DNA of 64,000 nucleotides, taken from NCBI RefSeq assembly GCF_022829445.1, contig NZ_JAKSXY010000059.1, forward strand, positions 186,001-250,000, written 5' to 3'. Positions within the stretch are counted from its first letter, which is position 1, and every line of letters starts with the position of its first letter. Under the pieces are notes generated by a model. The model saw nothing but the letters and a program-made list of their open reading frames with translations, was not told where the DNA came from and did not search any database. A program made the position numbers and the translations under genes. Shown here one piece after another: positions 20,007 through 28,812 of this stretch. The DNA comes from Methylobacterium sp. J-068 (lineage in GTDB: Bacteria > Pseudomonadota > Alphaproteobacteria > Rhizobiales > Beijerinckiaceae).

Positions 20007-20076
20007 CGAGACGCGCCGCACGAGACGCGCCGCACGAGACACGCCTTCCCGAGAAGCGCCTTGGCCCGAGACGCGC
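20007..20076. repeat. Short tandem repeat downstream of the GNAT gene
   Basis: CGAGACGCGCCGCA occurs twice in tandem (period 14), followed by degenerate copies (CGAGACACGCC, CGAGAAGCGCC, CGAGACGCGC). It fills the gap between the GNAT stop and the FKBP promoter. Confidence 0.65.
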
Positions 20077-20077
20077 T

Positions 20078-21229
20078 TCAGCGGCGCCTCAGCAGGCGCT
20101 TGACCTCGCCCCGCGCCTCGCCCTCCAGCCGCGCGAGGCGCAGGCGCTGGTCCAGGCTGACGACGTGGCGCCCCCCGCCCGGGACGGCCACGACCTCGAC
20201 GACGGTTTCGCGCTCCCGGTAGAGGCTCTCCAGGACGCAGTCGCCCGTCGTCGCGGAATCGAGGCGCTCCGCGAAGGCGTCGTCGTGCAGGGCCCGCACG
20301 ATCTCGGCCTCCAGGATCAGGCCCGGCGCCTGCGCGCGCGCCGCCTCGTCGTAGGCCGTCTTCAGCAGGTAGGCGGTGCCGCCCGAGAGCAGCGCCAGGC
20401 TGACCGCGAGCACCCGCCCATCCAGGCGCAACGTATCCGCGCGGACCCGGACCGGCCCCGCCGTTTCCGCGAAGAGCGCGCGCGCGAAGGTCGCGTGGGC
20501 GGGCCGGCACGCCATGGCACTGCCGGCCTCGCCCTTCCAGCCCGCCGCTTCGAGCGCGAGGAAGGCTTCGCGCGCCTCCGCGAGCGCCGGCCCACCGGTG
20601 GCCACCGCATGGGTCACGGTGCCGCCCTCCGCGAGGCGCCGCCGGCGGCGACGCAGGTCCTTGAGGCGGGCGCGATGCGGATGTCCTTCGAGAAAGGCCT
20701 CGTGATCGACGCGCCTGTCGAGGACGGGCCGCGCGAAGCGCGCCACCTCGCCCTGAGCCCATCCGGCCGCGGCCATAGCGGCCATGAGGTCCCGGCCCAG
20801 CGCGTCCGACGCGAGCAGCGGCCAGCGCCAGGGTCGTCCGCCCGAAGCCTCGCGCAGGCCCTCGACGAGGGTGGCGAGGATGGCGGGTCGCTCCGGACCG
20901 GCGGCCACGAGGGGCGCCGTCGCGGTGATGAAGGGGGACACGAAGGGGAGTGCGACCGGCCGGCCGAGGCCGCAGATGTCGTAGGAGATCCGGAACGGCA
21001 GCAAGGCCTCGATCCGCCCCGGACCACGAACGACGAGGATCGAAAGATCGGGGCTGGCGAGACCGCTCTCCGCATGCGCCTGCATCACGTGGCGGCCGTA
21101 GAAAGGATGCGCGTCGCCTGCTCGCGCGGAGAGGGCGTCCCAGGCCCGCGCCTCCGCGCCCAGGGCAGAGAGCGTCGTGATCGCGTATCCGGGGCTGGAC
21201 GTGGCCCTGGCGCTCCGGGCGGCGATCAT
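20078..21229 (-). CDS. GNAT-family acetyltransferase (CelD/BcsL-like)
   Basis: A 383-residue protein of the type found in polysaccharide loci: an N-terminal GNAT-like half (DALSARAGDAHPFYGRHVMQ, ALLPFRISYDICGLGRP) and a second acetyltransferase domain. The latter has FLALEAAGWKGEAGSAM, VLAVSLALLSGGTAYLLKTAYDE and a C-terminal DSATTGDCVLESLYRERE. It likely transfers an acyl group to a sugar or lipid precursor. Its ATG overlaps the stop of the flippase gene by 4 bases, so it is the last gene of the operon. Confidence 0.8.
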   Translation of the reverse strand: MIAARSARATSSPGYAITTLSALGAEARAWDALSARAGDAHPFYGRHVMQAHAESGLASPDLSILVVRGPGRIEALLPFRISYDICGLGRPVALPFVSPFITATAPLVAAGPERPAILATLVEGLREASGGRPWRWPLLASDALGRDLMAAMAAAGWAQGEVARFARPVLDRRVDHEAFLEGHPHRARLKDLRRRRRRLAEGGTVTHAVATGGPALAEAREAFLALEAAGWKGEAGSAMACRPAHATFARALFAETAGPVRVRADTLRLDGRVLAVSLALLSGGTAYLLKTAYDEAARAQAPGLILEAEIVRALHDDAFAERLDSATTGDCVLESLYRERETVVEVVAVPGGGRHVVSLDQRLRLARLEGEARGEVKRLLRRR

Positions 21230-22593
21230 CGGGTGCTCCGGCCGAAATCGGACAGCTGGACGGGCGTCGTCAGCCCGTGGACGGACTTGGCCGCCAGCGC
21301 CATGGCGATGGCCCGGGCCACGGTGGCGAGCGCCATCGCGAGCGCGGCGCCCAGAACTCCGAGGATCGGGATCAGCGCGAAGCACAGGCCGGCCGCCAAC
21401 ACGAGCATGCCCACGGTGATGAAGGCGGCGAGCCGCTCACCGCCCAGCATGTTGAGAAGGTCCTCACCCGGTCCGAAGGCACTCGCGACGATGCTGCCCG
21501 CCACCAGGACCGCGAGGATCGGCAGGCTGTCGTGAAACTCCGGGCCGAACAGCCTCAGCAGGAGCGGCGCGGCCGCGAGCACCGCCGCACCGATGAGGAT
21601 CGTGGCCGCCAACGTCAGGCGCGCCTGCATCCGAACCAGCGTTGCGAGCCCGCGCCGGTCGCCGGCCGCGTGGGCGGCGGTGAAGCGCTGGGCCGTGGCG
21701 GCCGTGGCGGCGAAATGGACGAAGACCACGAATTGCTGGATGCGGGTCGCGGCGAAGTAGAGCCCGACCGTCGCGGGCGAGGCGAGCAGGCTCAGCACCA
21801 CCACGTCCACGAAATTGAAGCCGGCACTCGCCAGATCACTCGCGGCGATCGGCAGGCAGGCCCGAAACCAGCGCCGCCACGCATAGTGGCGCGGGCCGGC
21901 GGCAATGCTCGCCCGCAGGCGCATCACCAGGAGTCCCGCCTGGACCGCCACGGCCAGGCCGGTGGCGACCAACGTGCACAGGACGGCGATGCGCGCCTCC
22001 GCCGGTGCGCCCAGACCGATGGCGATCAGCATGGCCGCCATGATCAGGCCCTGGCGCAGCAGGTAGGGCGGTGCGATGGCGAGGACCGGCCAGTTCTGGC
22101 TGCGGGCGATCCCCTCGCAGTAATCCTGCAGGGCGAAGAGCGGCAGGACGAGCGCCGCGACGAGGAGCGGGGCGGCGTAGAGGCCGGCCAGCAGGGAGCC
22201 CTCCACCCAGACCAGGCCCAGACCGCCGAGCGCGACGGCGGTCGCACAGGCCAGGGTCACGCTCAGGCCGCCGAGGAGATAAGCCCGCATGGCGGCGTCA
22301 TCGCCGCGCGCCTGATCGGCGGGCAGGAACCGGCAGGCCCCTTGCGAGAGGCCCAGGGTCGCGGAATGTCCGAGGATTGCGATCCAGACCCAGATCGCGG
22401 CGTAGATGCCGTACTCCGTGCCCCCCATCAGGCGGGCCATCAGGACCTGCGCCCCATAGGCGAAACCGGCGGCCGCGATGCGGATGGCGAAGACGTCGAT
22501 GGCCGCACCCGCCGCTCCAGTGCGCAGGCGCGCCAAGCGGGCGACACCCCCCCGGAGGCCGGATGTCCCGATCCTGTCCGTCGCGATGCTCAA
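21226..22593 (-). CDS. Polysaccharide flippase (oligosaccharide/lipopolysaccharide export, MOP superfamily)
   Basis: A 455-residue inner-membrane protein with about 12-14 hydrophobic segments. An initial block, AAGFAYGAQVLMARLMGGTEYGIYAA, is characteristic of Wzx/PST-type flippases. A second conserved loop, YFAATRIQQFVVFVHFAATA, lies near the middle. It would move lipid-linked sugars across the inner membrane. It is followed by the acetyltransferase with a 4-base overlap and preceded by the SGNH and OpgC genes. No glycosyltransferase or polymerase gene is present, so the substrate must be made elsewhere. Confidence 0.88.
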   Translation of the reverse strand: MSIATDRIGTSGLRGGVARLARLRTGAAGAAIDVFAIRIAAAGFAYGAQVLMARLMGGTEYGIYAAIWVWIAILGHSATLGLSQGACRFLPADQARGDDAAMRAYLLGGLSVTLACATAVALGGLGLVWVEGSLLAGLYAAPLLVAALVLPLFALQDYCEGIARSQNWPVLAIAPPYLLRQGLIMAAMLIAIGLGAPAEARIAVLCTLVATGLAVAVQAGLLVMRLRASIAAGPRHYAWRRWFRACLPIAASDLASAGFNFVDVVVLSLLASPATVGLYFAATRIQQFVVFVHFAATAATAQRFTAAHAAGDRRGLATLVRMQARLTLAATILIGAAVLAAAPLLLRLFGPEFHDSLPILAVLVAGSIVASAFGPGEDLLNMLGGERLAAFITVGMLVLAAGLCFALIPILGVLGAALAMALATVARAIAMALAAKSVHGLTTPVQLSDFGRSTR

Positions 22594-22673
22594 CGCAATG
22601 CCCCCACTCGCGCCTCCAGCCTAGCAAGCCCCGTGTTGCCGGCCGGTTAAGCGATGAGGTTAAGGCTTCGCCG

Positions 22674-23666
22674 TTAGGGGCCCGTCGGCGCCGGCGGTCC
22701 CTTGACGCTGGCCGCGTCCTTCGGGGGGGCGAGGGTCAGGGCGGGACGCCCGGCGCTGCCCGTGGCGGCCGGGTCCGGCTGGAGCAGCGAGAGGGTGATG
22801 GCGCGGGTGACGTGCTCGGCCATGCAGCGCAGGCCAAGATCGTTCAGGCGAAACTGCGTGCCGAGCAGGTGTCCCTCGCCCTTGTCGTTGCGATGGGCGA
22901 GGTAGCGCATCGCCTCGTAGCGCTGCACCAGGGGCACCCCCTCCCGCAACGCCACGTCCTGCACCTTGCGCACGAGGTTGGTGTAATATGTGTCCTTCGC
23001 CAAGCTCGCCGTGTAGACCGGGCTGACCAGCACCACGTCGATCTCGTGCCCCTTGATCCACTGCACGGTTTCATCGAGGGCGCTCCCGAACGCCTCGAGG
23101 TCGACGCGCGCCAGGGCATCGTGCGAGCCGACCTGCCAGATCACCAGGTCGGGTTCCAACTCGGCCACCATGCCGCGCAGGCGCTCGCCGGCACCGGACG
23201 CGATCTCGCCCTGCAAGCCACGGCTCTCGACGACCACGTCGACATCGGGCAGCGACCGTTCGAGGGCCGTTTCCAGTTTCACCGGATAGGTGGCGGAAGC
23301 CCCGAGCCCCATCGTCGAGGAACCGATGGCGAGGACCCGGACCGGGCGCTTCTCCTTGAGGGCGGCCTTCACCGCCACGAGACGGGCCAGGGTGTAGAGC
23401 TTCGAGCCCGGAACGCGGCACTCCGGCGACAGGGTGACGTCGACGGCCTCCGCATCGGCGGCGAGAGGGGAGACGCTCGGCGGCGAGACGACCGTCGGCG
23501 CAGCCGGGGCCGGGGCCGGCTTCGTCTCTCCTTCCCCGGAAACCGACGGCTGCTGATGCGCCGAGGGTTCCTGTCCGAGCGCCACCCTCCCGCCCCCGAG
23601 GCAGGCGAGCGTCAGGCTCAGGGCGAGGACAGACGCGGCTTGCGGGAGCGCCATTCGACGAACCAT
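22674..23666 (-). CDS. Exported SGNH-hydrolase-like protein, catalytic dyad possibly lost
   Basis: 330 residues: an N-terminal signal or anchor (MALPQAASVLALSLTLACLGGG), a Pro/Ala-rich linker (about 35-75), then an SGNH fold. Block I appears as AIGSSTMGLGAS and the oxyanion block as WQVGSHDALAR. In relatives that accompany OpgC-like acyltransferases the C-terminal catalytic block reads like DxFHLNDLG. Here it reads TQFRLNDLG, so both the aspartate and the histidine seem replaced (from memory of the family, not an alignment). It may bind rather than hydrolyse acylated glycans. The start overlaps the end of the opgC-like gene by 49 bases (ATG at 23654 is an alternative). Confidence 0.75.
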   Translation of the reverse strand: MVRRMALPQAASVLALSLTLACLGGGRVALGQEPSAHQQPSVSGEGETKPAPAPAAPTVVSPPSVSPLAADAEAVDVTLSPECRVPGSKLYTLARLVAVKAALKEKRPVRVLAIGSSTMGLGASATYPVKLETALERSLPDVDVVVESRGLQGEIASGAGERLRGMVAELEPDLVIWQVGSHDALARVDLEAFGSALDETVQWIKGHEIDVVLVSPVYTASLAKDTYYTNLVRKVQDVALREGVPLVQRYEAMRYLAHRNDKGEGHLLGTQFRLNDLGLRCMAEHVTRAITLSLLQPDPAATGSAGRPALTLAPPKDAASVKGPPAPTGP

Positions 23667-24766
23667 GCGGTGAAACCCAGTGCGAATAGGCCGAACCCTA
23701 CGACGAAAACATCGACGACGACACCGCCACCCGTCCAGAACCTGACAAGTTGCGCGGCGAGGCTGAGCAGCGAGCCGATGGAGAAGACCGCCAGGGAGTT
23801 TCGCCCGAGACTGGCGAGGAAGGTCGTCACCCATCCGAGGCGCGGCGCGAGGACGGCATAGAGCGTCTGAAAGGCGAGGAGCACGCCGAGGAAGTGGATC
23901 AGGCGGGCCGGCGACAGGTAGGTCTTGTCGAAGGTGAAGACGAGGCGCGGATCCGGCACGAGCAGGGGATCGGGCCGCAATTCGAGCACCGACAGGACGA
24001 TGCCGGTGAGCACGATCAGCACGCCGACGGGCACGAGGCGGTGCGCCCAGCGCTTCAGCCAGGGCGAGGTGCGGCTCCAGTCCTGCGCGGTGAAACCGAG
24101 GACCAGGAGAAGCTGCCAGCACAGGGGATCGAAGAACCAGTCGCCCTCCCCCGGCCAGGAGGGCAGGTTCCACTCGAAGACCAGGCTCGCGGCATAGAGC
24201 CCGAAGGAGAGGGCCAGGGCGGCAAGCCGGCTCCGGCGCCCGATCAGCACGAAGACCGGCGCGATGCCGAGGAGCACCACGTAGAGCGGAAGGATGTTGA
24301 AGAAGCCGAGCTGGTGCGTGAGCAGCACGAACCCGACCATGGTCTGGATCGGATCGGCGAAGAACCCGCCGGCATTGTGCCATTCGAGCAGCAGGGGGTT
24401 GTCGAGCAGCAATGCGGTGCCGGCGATCATGGCTAGCGCCAGCGCCATCGTGGTGATCTGGGCGCGATAGACCTCAATGGTGCGGGACAGGAGTCGCAGC
24501 ACCGTCTTCAGCCGTGGCTCGGGGGTGCCGTCGCGATTGCGCGTGGCGATGCCGATCGACCAGCCGGCCAGGAACACGAACAGTTCGGCGGCATCCGAGA
24601 TGCCGTACTGGGAGTAGGTGTAACGCTCGAACGTGTTGCCGGGAATGTGGTTCACGAAGATCGTGACGAGGGCGAGCCCTCGCCAGAAATCGACCGCGTT
24701 CGGTTCGCGCATCGGTAATCCGCACTCCGGCACTTCGACGGGACAGGGGCTCAACGGGCTGGACAT
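23618..24766 (-). CDS. opgC: OpgC-domain membrane acyltransferase
   Basis: A 382-residue integral membrane protein of about ten helices. The N-terminal motif NAVDFWRGLALVTIFVNHIPG and YTYSQYGISDAAELFVFLAG are diagnostic of OpgC, which adds succinyl groups to osmoregulated periplasmic glucans. Further blocks are HNAGGFFADPIQTMVGFVLL and LSPARLIHFLGVLLAF. It is the first gene of a four-gene minus-strand operon (SGNH, flippase, GNAT follow), pointing to decoration and export of a surface or periplasmic glycan. The start at 24766 lacks a clear ribosome binding site; ATG at 24712 (MREPNAVDFW) is a good alternative. Confidence 0.88.
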   Translation of the reverse strand: MSSPLSPCPVEVPECGLPMREPNAVDFWRGLALVTIFVNHIPGNTFERYTYSQYGISDAAELFVFLAGWSIGIATRNRDGTPEPRLKTVLRLLSRTIEVYRAQITTMALALAMIAGTALLLDNPLLLEWHNAGGFFADPIQTMVGFVLLTHQLGFFNILPLYVVLLGIAPVFVLIGRRSRLAALALSFGLYAASLVFEWNLPSWPGEGDWFFDPLCWQLLLVLGFTAQDWSRTSPWLKRWAHRLVPVGVLIVLTGIVLSVLELRPDPLLVPDPRLVFTFDKTYLSPARLIHFLGVLLAFQTLYAVLAPRLGWVTTFLASLGRNSLAVFSIGSLLSLAAQLVRFWTGGGVVVDVFVVGFGLFALGFTAWFVEWRSRKPRLSSP

Positions 24767-24940
24767 GCAGGCCGCGCGGCGAGGCCCGGCCCTGATACGG
24801 TGCCCCCGGCGATCTGCAAAGGGCAGGCCGCGCGCAAGCGGCGATTTGGGAACCCGCGCCCCGGCTCGCGGCTTCGGATGGAGGCATGCCTGGGGCGCGT
24901 CGGCGCGCGGGCCGGCCGAGCCAGACCGACGCCTCGGACC

Positions 24941-25038
24941 AGATCCGGTCGATCCCCTCGGGATGGCGGATTCGGGCTTCGCTCAGGCGCCGCGCGGGCT
25001 GAGCGAAACCGGCTCCGATTCGATCGAGCGGAGACGGT
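24941..25038 (+). repeat. Dispersed triple-hairpin repeat, copy B
   Basis: Full-length copy in the gap 24767-25102 between the divergent opgC-like and KaiC-like genes. Hairpins: ATCCCCTCGGGAT-type, GCTCAGGCGCC...GGGCTGAGC, and CCG(A)TTCGATCGAGCGG. No gene is seen in this gap; the promoters of both genes must share it with the repeat. Confidence 0.82.
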
Positions 25039-25102
25039 CTCGGGGGCTCATCCCCTGCCGCCTGTGGCATAAATATCGAGGACGCCTGGGGGTGGCGCGC
25101 TT

Positions 25103-26704
25103 ATGGTCGACATCGTTGTTCAGGACCCGGAACCCTTCATGCAGAGTCCCGTCGCAGGCGATGCCGCGCCAATCCCGACCGGAGTGGCCGGGCTTGATGA
25201 GATTCTCCACGGGGGTTACGCGGCGCAGCGCGCCCATCTCATCGAGGGGCGTCCGGGCAGCGGCAAGACCACGCTCGGCCTGCAATTCCTGCTCGAGGGC
25301 CTGAATCGCGGCGAGCGCGGGCTCTACATCACCTTGTCCGAGAGCCGGCGCGAACTCCTCTCGGTGGCCGAGCGCCATGGCTGGTCGCTGGAAGGCCTCG
25401 AGATCTACGAGCTGGTGCCGCCCGAACTCAGCCTCGATTCCGAGCAGCAGCAGAGCCTCATCCACGCGTCCGACCTCGAACTCGGCGAGACCGTGCGGAT
25501 GGCACTCGCCGAGATCGAGCGCGTGAATCCGGTGCGGGTGGTGTTCGACAGCCTGTCGGAGATCCGGCTGCTGTCCCAGGGCTCGCTGCGCTACCGCCGT
25601 CAGGTGCTGGCGCTCAAGAGTTATTTCCTCCTGAACAACGCCACCGTGCTGATGCTCGACGACCTCAGCGCCGAGGATGACGACCTGAACCTGCACTCGA
25701 TCAGCCACGCGGTGCTGCGGCTGGAGCAGGTGATTCCGGCCTACGGCGCCGGACGGCGGCGCCTCCACGTCATCAAGATGCGCGGCACGCCCTACGAGAG
25801 CGGCTACCACGATTTCGTGCTCAGGCGCGGCGGCGTGCGCGTCTTCCCGCGCCTCGTGGCGGCGGACCACCACACCACCTTCGAGCCCGGCACGATCGCC
25901 TGCGGCGTGCCGGAACTCGACGCGGTCCTGGGTGGCGGCCTCGATCGAGGCACCACGAGCCTCATCATCGGGCCCTCGGGCGTGGGCAAGTCCACCCTGG
26001 CGCTCGGCTACCTCATGGCCGCCCTCGATCGGGGCGAGCACGGCCTCGTCATCAGCTTCGACGAGACCCTCGGCATCCTGATGCGCCGCGCCGCCGGAGT
26101 CGGCCTCGACATCCGCCGCCACCTCGAATCGGGCCTGCTGCGGATCGAGCAGATGGACCCGGCCGACGTCTCGGCGGGCGACTTCGCCGGGCGCATCCGC
26201 GACGCGGTGGAGACGGACGGGGCACGCGTCGTCGTGATCGACAGCCTCACCGGCTACATGAGCGCGATGAGCGATCAACCGCATCTCGTGCTCCAGATGC
26301 ACGAGATGACGACCTACCTGAACCAGCAGGGCGTGACGACGATCCTGGTGCTCGCCCAGCACGGCATGGTCGGGCGCATGGAAGCCCCCGTCGACCTGAC
26401 CTACGTCAGCGATACGGTGGTGATGCTGCGCTTCTTCGAGGCTGGCGGCCGGGTGCGGCGCGCCCTCTCGGTGCTCAAGAAGCGCACGGGCGCGCACGAG
26501 GACAGCATCCGCGAGTTCCGGATCGACGCACAGGGCCTGCGGGTGGGGCGCGTGCTCGAGGATTTCCGCGGCGTCCTCACCGGCGTGCCCACCTACGACG
26601 GCGATCGCGAGGCTCTCCTCAGCGACCGGCCGTCTCCCGCCACGCCGATCACGGACACGACCGCCGGACCTCATGGCGTAGCCGGACCTCATGGCGCAGC
26701 CTGA
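25103..26704 (+). CDS. KaiC-like double RecA/RAD55-family ATPase
   Basis: A 533-residue protein with two KaiC domains. Domain 1 has Walker A EGRPGSGKTT (residues 49-56) and a B-like strand VRVVFDSLSEI. Domain 2 has Walker A GPSGVGKST (about 289-297), VVVIDSLTGYM and VTTILVLAQHGMVG. Each begins with the (I/V)P(T/E)LD...GG family entry pattern. No kaiA or kaiB is nearby, so this is a non-clock KaiC homologue, probably a signalling ATPase. It overlaps the next gene, an HWE kinase, by 14 bases, so the two very likely work together. The C-terminal 35 residues are low-complexity and partly made by an 18-base duplication. Confidence 0.88.
   Translation: MVDIVVQDPEPFMQSPVAGDAAPIPTGVAGLDEILHGGYAAQRAHLIEGRPGSGKTTLGLQFLLEGLNRGERGLYITLSESRRELLSVAERHGWSLEGLEIYELVPPELSLDSEQQQSLIHASDLELGETVRMALAEIERVNPVRVVFDSLSEIRLLSQGSLRYRRQVLALKSYFLLNNATVLMLDDLSAEDDDLNLHSISHAVLRLEQVIPAYGAGRRRLHVIKMRGTPYESGYHDFVLRRGGVRVFPRLVAADHHTTFEPGTIACGVPELDAVLGGGLDRGTTSLIIGPSGVGKSTLALGYLMAALDRGEHGLVISFDETLGILMRRAAGVGLDIRRHLESGLLRIEQMDPADVSAGDFAGRIRDAVETDGARVVVIDSLTGYMSAMSDQPHLVLQMHEMTTYLNQQGVTTILVLAQHGMVGRMEAPVDLTYVSDTVVMLRFFEAGGRVRRALSVLKKRTGAHEDSIREFRIDAQGLRVGRVLEDFRGVLTGVPTYDGDREALLSDRPSPATPITDTTAGPHGVAGPHGAA
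26663..26698. repeat. 18-bp tandem duplication spanning a gene junction
   Basis: GCCGGACCTCATGGCG occurs at 26663-26678 and again at 26681-26696 (period 18). The second copy supplies the ATG (26691) of the kinase; the first copy supplies a matching ATG that would meet TAG after two codons. The duplication extends the KaiC-like C-terminus by VAGPHGA-like residues. Confidence 0.8.
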
Positions 26705-27731
26705 CCCCATCGCGCTGATCCTCGCGCCCGGCGGCCGGGATGCCGGGATCGCCGCCGCGATCCTGGCGGAGGTCGGCATCGCCTCGCGGATCAAGGAAAG
26801 CTTGGCGGACCTCGTGGCGGATCTCGACGCCGCGGCCTGCGCGGTGATCACCGAGGAGGCCCTGCTGCGCTCCGATCGCCGGGCGATCGCCGAATGGTCC
26901 GAGCGTCAGCCGCCCTGGTCGGACTTCCCCTTCATCCTGCTCAACCATCGCGGCGCCTCACCGGACGAGCGCCTGACCGGGCTGCTCGGAAACGTGACCT
27001 TGCTGGAGCGGCCGTTCCACCCGGCCGTGCTCGCCAACGCGGTGCGCTCGGCCCTGCGCGCCCGGCGCCGGCAGTGGGAGGTCGCGGCCCATCTGGACGA
27101 GCGGCAGAAGACGCACGAGCGTCAGGCGCTGTTGATCCGCGAACTCCATCACCGCGTGAAGAACACGCTCGCGACGGTGCAGGGGCTGCTCGGCGCGACG
27201 GCGCGCTCCACCAAGGACGTCGAGACGTTCTATCAGTCCTTCTCGAACCGCATCGTCTCCCTGGGCAAGACCCACACCCTGCTCACCGAGGATTACTGGC
27301 AGACGGCCCCCTTGCACGAACTGCTCGAGAACGAACTCAGCCCGTACAACGACGCGGAGACCCAGCGCATTCGCCTCGACGGACCGCCGATCGAACTCGC
27401 CGCCGACCTCGCGGTGCCCACCGGGATGGCCTTCCACGAATTGACCACGAATGCCGCCAAGCACGGGGCCCTCTCCCTGCCGGAGGGGCGCATCACCGTG
27501 GCCTGGAGCGTGACGGCGGGAGAGGCCGGCCGACGTCTCACGCTGGATTGGACGGAATCGGGAGGCCCGTCCGTCAAACCGCCGCAACGCAAGGGCTTCG
27601 GCTCGACGCTGCTGCAGCGGGTGCTGGCGCAGCAATGCAACGCCACCGTCACGATCGACTACGCGGCGGCGGGCCTGCGCTTCCACATGGATGCGCCGCT
27701 CCCCGAGGAACGGTTGGTCCCGAGCTACTGA
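26691..27731 (+). CDS. HWE-family sensor histidine kinase with degenerate receiver-like N-terminus
   Basis: 346 residues, soluble. The N-terminal 125 residues resemble a receiver fold (ALILAPGGRDAGIAAAIL, CAVITEEALL, FPFILLNHRG, LLERPFHPAVLANAV) but lack an obvious phosphoacceptor. The kinase part has the phosphohistidine box LIRELHHRVKNTLATVQ, the N-box FHELTTNAAKHGAL and the WTE motif (LDWTESGG) that names the HWE group. Its start lies inside the KaiC-like gene, so translation is coupled. The pair probably passes KaiC nucleotide or phosphorylation state to a receiver; the free receiver at 9.1 kb is only a speculative partner. Confidence 0.9.
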   Translation: MAQPDPIALILAPGGRDAGIAAAILAEVGIASRIKESLADLVADLDAAACAVITEEALLRSDRRAIAEWSERQPPWSDFPFILLNHRGASPDERLTGLLGNVTLLERPFHPAVLANAVRSALRARRRQWEVAAHLDERQKTHERQALLIRELHHRVKNTLATVQGLLGATARSTKDVETFYQSFSNRIVSLGKTHTLLTEDYWQTAPLHELLENELSPYNDAETQRIRLDGPPIELAADLAVPTGMAFHELTTNAAKHGALSLPEGRITVAWSVTAGEAGRRLTLDWTESGGPSVKPPQRKGFGSTLLQRVLAQQCNATVTIDYAAAGLRFHMDAPLPEERLVPSY

Positions 27732-27756
27732 CGGGCCGAATCGGCGCCGTCATCCC

Positions 27757-27853
27757 AAATCCGGTCGATCCCTGCGGGATGGCGGATTTGGGCCTCGCTC
27801 AAGCGCCGCGCGGGCTGAGCGATCCTGTCTCCGCTTCGATCGAGCGGAGACAC
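27757..27853 (+). repeat. Dispersed triple-hairpin repeat, copy C
   Basis: Full-length copy between the convergent kinase and GntR genes, ending three bases before the GntR stop codon. It contains GATCCCTGCGGGAT, GCTCAAGCGCC...GGGCTGAGC and GTCTCCGCTTCGATCGAGCG. Its position suggests it may also serve as terminator for both genes. Confidence 0.85.
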
Positions 27854-27855
27854 GA

Positions 27856-28548
27856 TCAGTCGAGATAGTCGCCGTATTTCTCGACGTGACGCGCAAGACC
27901 GAGCCCGTGATCGCGGACCAGGCGCTCGGCCCGCTCTGAATCCCGCGCCTCGAGCGCCTGAATGATCTCGACATGCTCCTTGATCGAGTTCGCGGCGCGG
28001 TCGCCCTGCCGTAGGGCGGTGTTGCGGATGCCGCGGACATGCATCAGCAGGTTGCTGGTGATGTCCTTGATCACGTCGCAGCCGCCCAGCGAGATGATCT
28101 TCTGGTGGAAGCGGATGTTGGCATCCGAGTACTCGTCCATGTGATCGGACGGGCGGCCCTCGTAGAATTCCGGAAAGTGCTCCCGCAGGCAGCGAAGCTG
28201 GTCGTCGGTCGCGTATTCGCAGGCGAGACGCGCCGCCATGCTCTCCAGCGCCGACCAGGCCTGGATCATGGCGACGATCTCCTTCTTGGACTTCTTGATC
28301 ACGAAGACGCCACGCCGCGCCTCGAAGCGAACGAAGCCCTCCTGCTCCAGCACCGTCAAGGCTTCGCGCACCGGCGTGCGGCTGACACCGAGATCCTGCG
28401 AGAGCTTGCGCTCGTCGAGTCTCACCTCTTCGCGCTGGCTGTAGATGTTCATGTTCGTGATGGCTTCTTTCAGCGCATCGTAAGCCAGGGCACGCAGACT
28501 CGACGTCGCGGCGAGCGGCTTGATCTGAAAGGTCGTCGACTCAACCAT
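27856..28548 (-). CDS. GntR-family (FadR subfamily) transcriptional regulator, likely of the oxalate genes
   Basis: 230 residues. The N-terminal winged helix (about 15-85) shows ALKEAITNMNIY, LDERKLSQDLGVSRTPVREAL and EGFVRFEARRGVFV. The C-terminal FCD ligand domain (about 95-225) has metal-type residues in DEYSDANIRFHQKI, NLLMHVRGIR and the EHVEIIQALEARD block. It is divergent from oxc with a 550-base gap holding a TGGTATGCCA element, the palindrome type bound by FadR-subfamily regulators. It is therefore the natural candidate to sense an oxalate-pathway acid or CoA ester. The start at 28548 (MVESTTFQIKPL) is preferred over an ATG 14 codons upstream. Confidence 0.88.
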   Translation of the reverse strand: MVESTTFQIKPLAATSSLRALAYDALKEAITNMNIYSQREEVRLDERKLSQDLGVSRTPVREALTVLEQEGFVRFEARRGVFVIKKSKKEIVAMIQAWSALESMAARLACEYATDDQLRCLREHFPEFYEGRPSDHMDEYSDANIRFHQKIISLGGCDVIKDITSNLLMHVRGIRNTALRQGDRAANSIKEHVEIIQALEARDSERAERLVRDHGLGLARHVEKYGDYLD

Positions 28549-28783
28549 CGTTACACCCGAAACAATCACAAGAACGCTGACGCCGCGCACATTTGGGTCG
28601 GAGGATGCCGAACCCGATCACGGAACACAAGGAAACCGACGCCTTTGATCCGGGACAAGATTTGAATAGGCCCCCTGCAACGGAGACATGGCTGTTTGAA
28701 CACGCGAATGCGTGATCGGCCTCCGCACCGTTGCGCGCGCGAGGCCACGTCCAGCCTCGCTCCAGGTCGGATCGCGATCCGGT

Positions 28784-28812
28784 TTGACACTTGGTATTTG
28801 GTATGCCACCAT
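28784..28812 (+). promoter_or_regulatory. Putative oxc promoter with embedded GntR-type operator (site 1)
   Basis: TTGACA at 28784-28789 could be a -35 box. The following spacer holds TTGGTATTTGGTATGCCA (28791-28808), an 18-base string repeated exactly at 42237-42254. The half-palindrome TGGTATGCCA matches the FadR-subfamily operator form. A weak -10 (CACCAT) would follow. The rest of 28549-29098 shows no gene. Confidence 0.55.
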
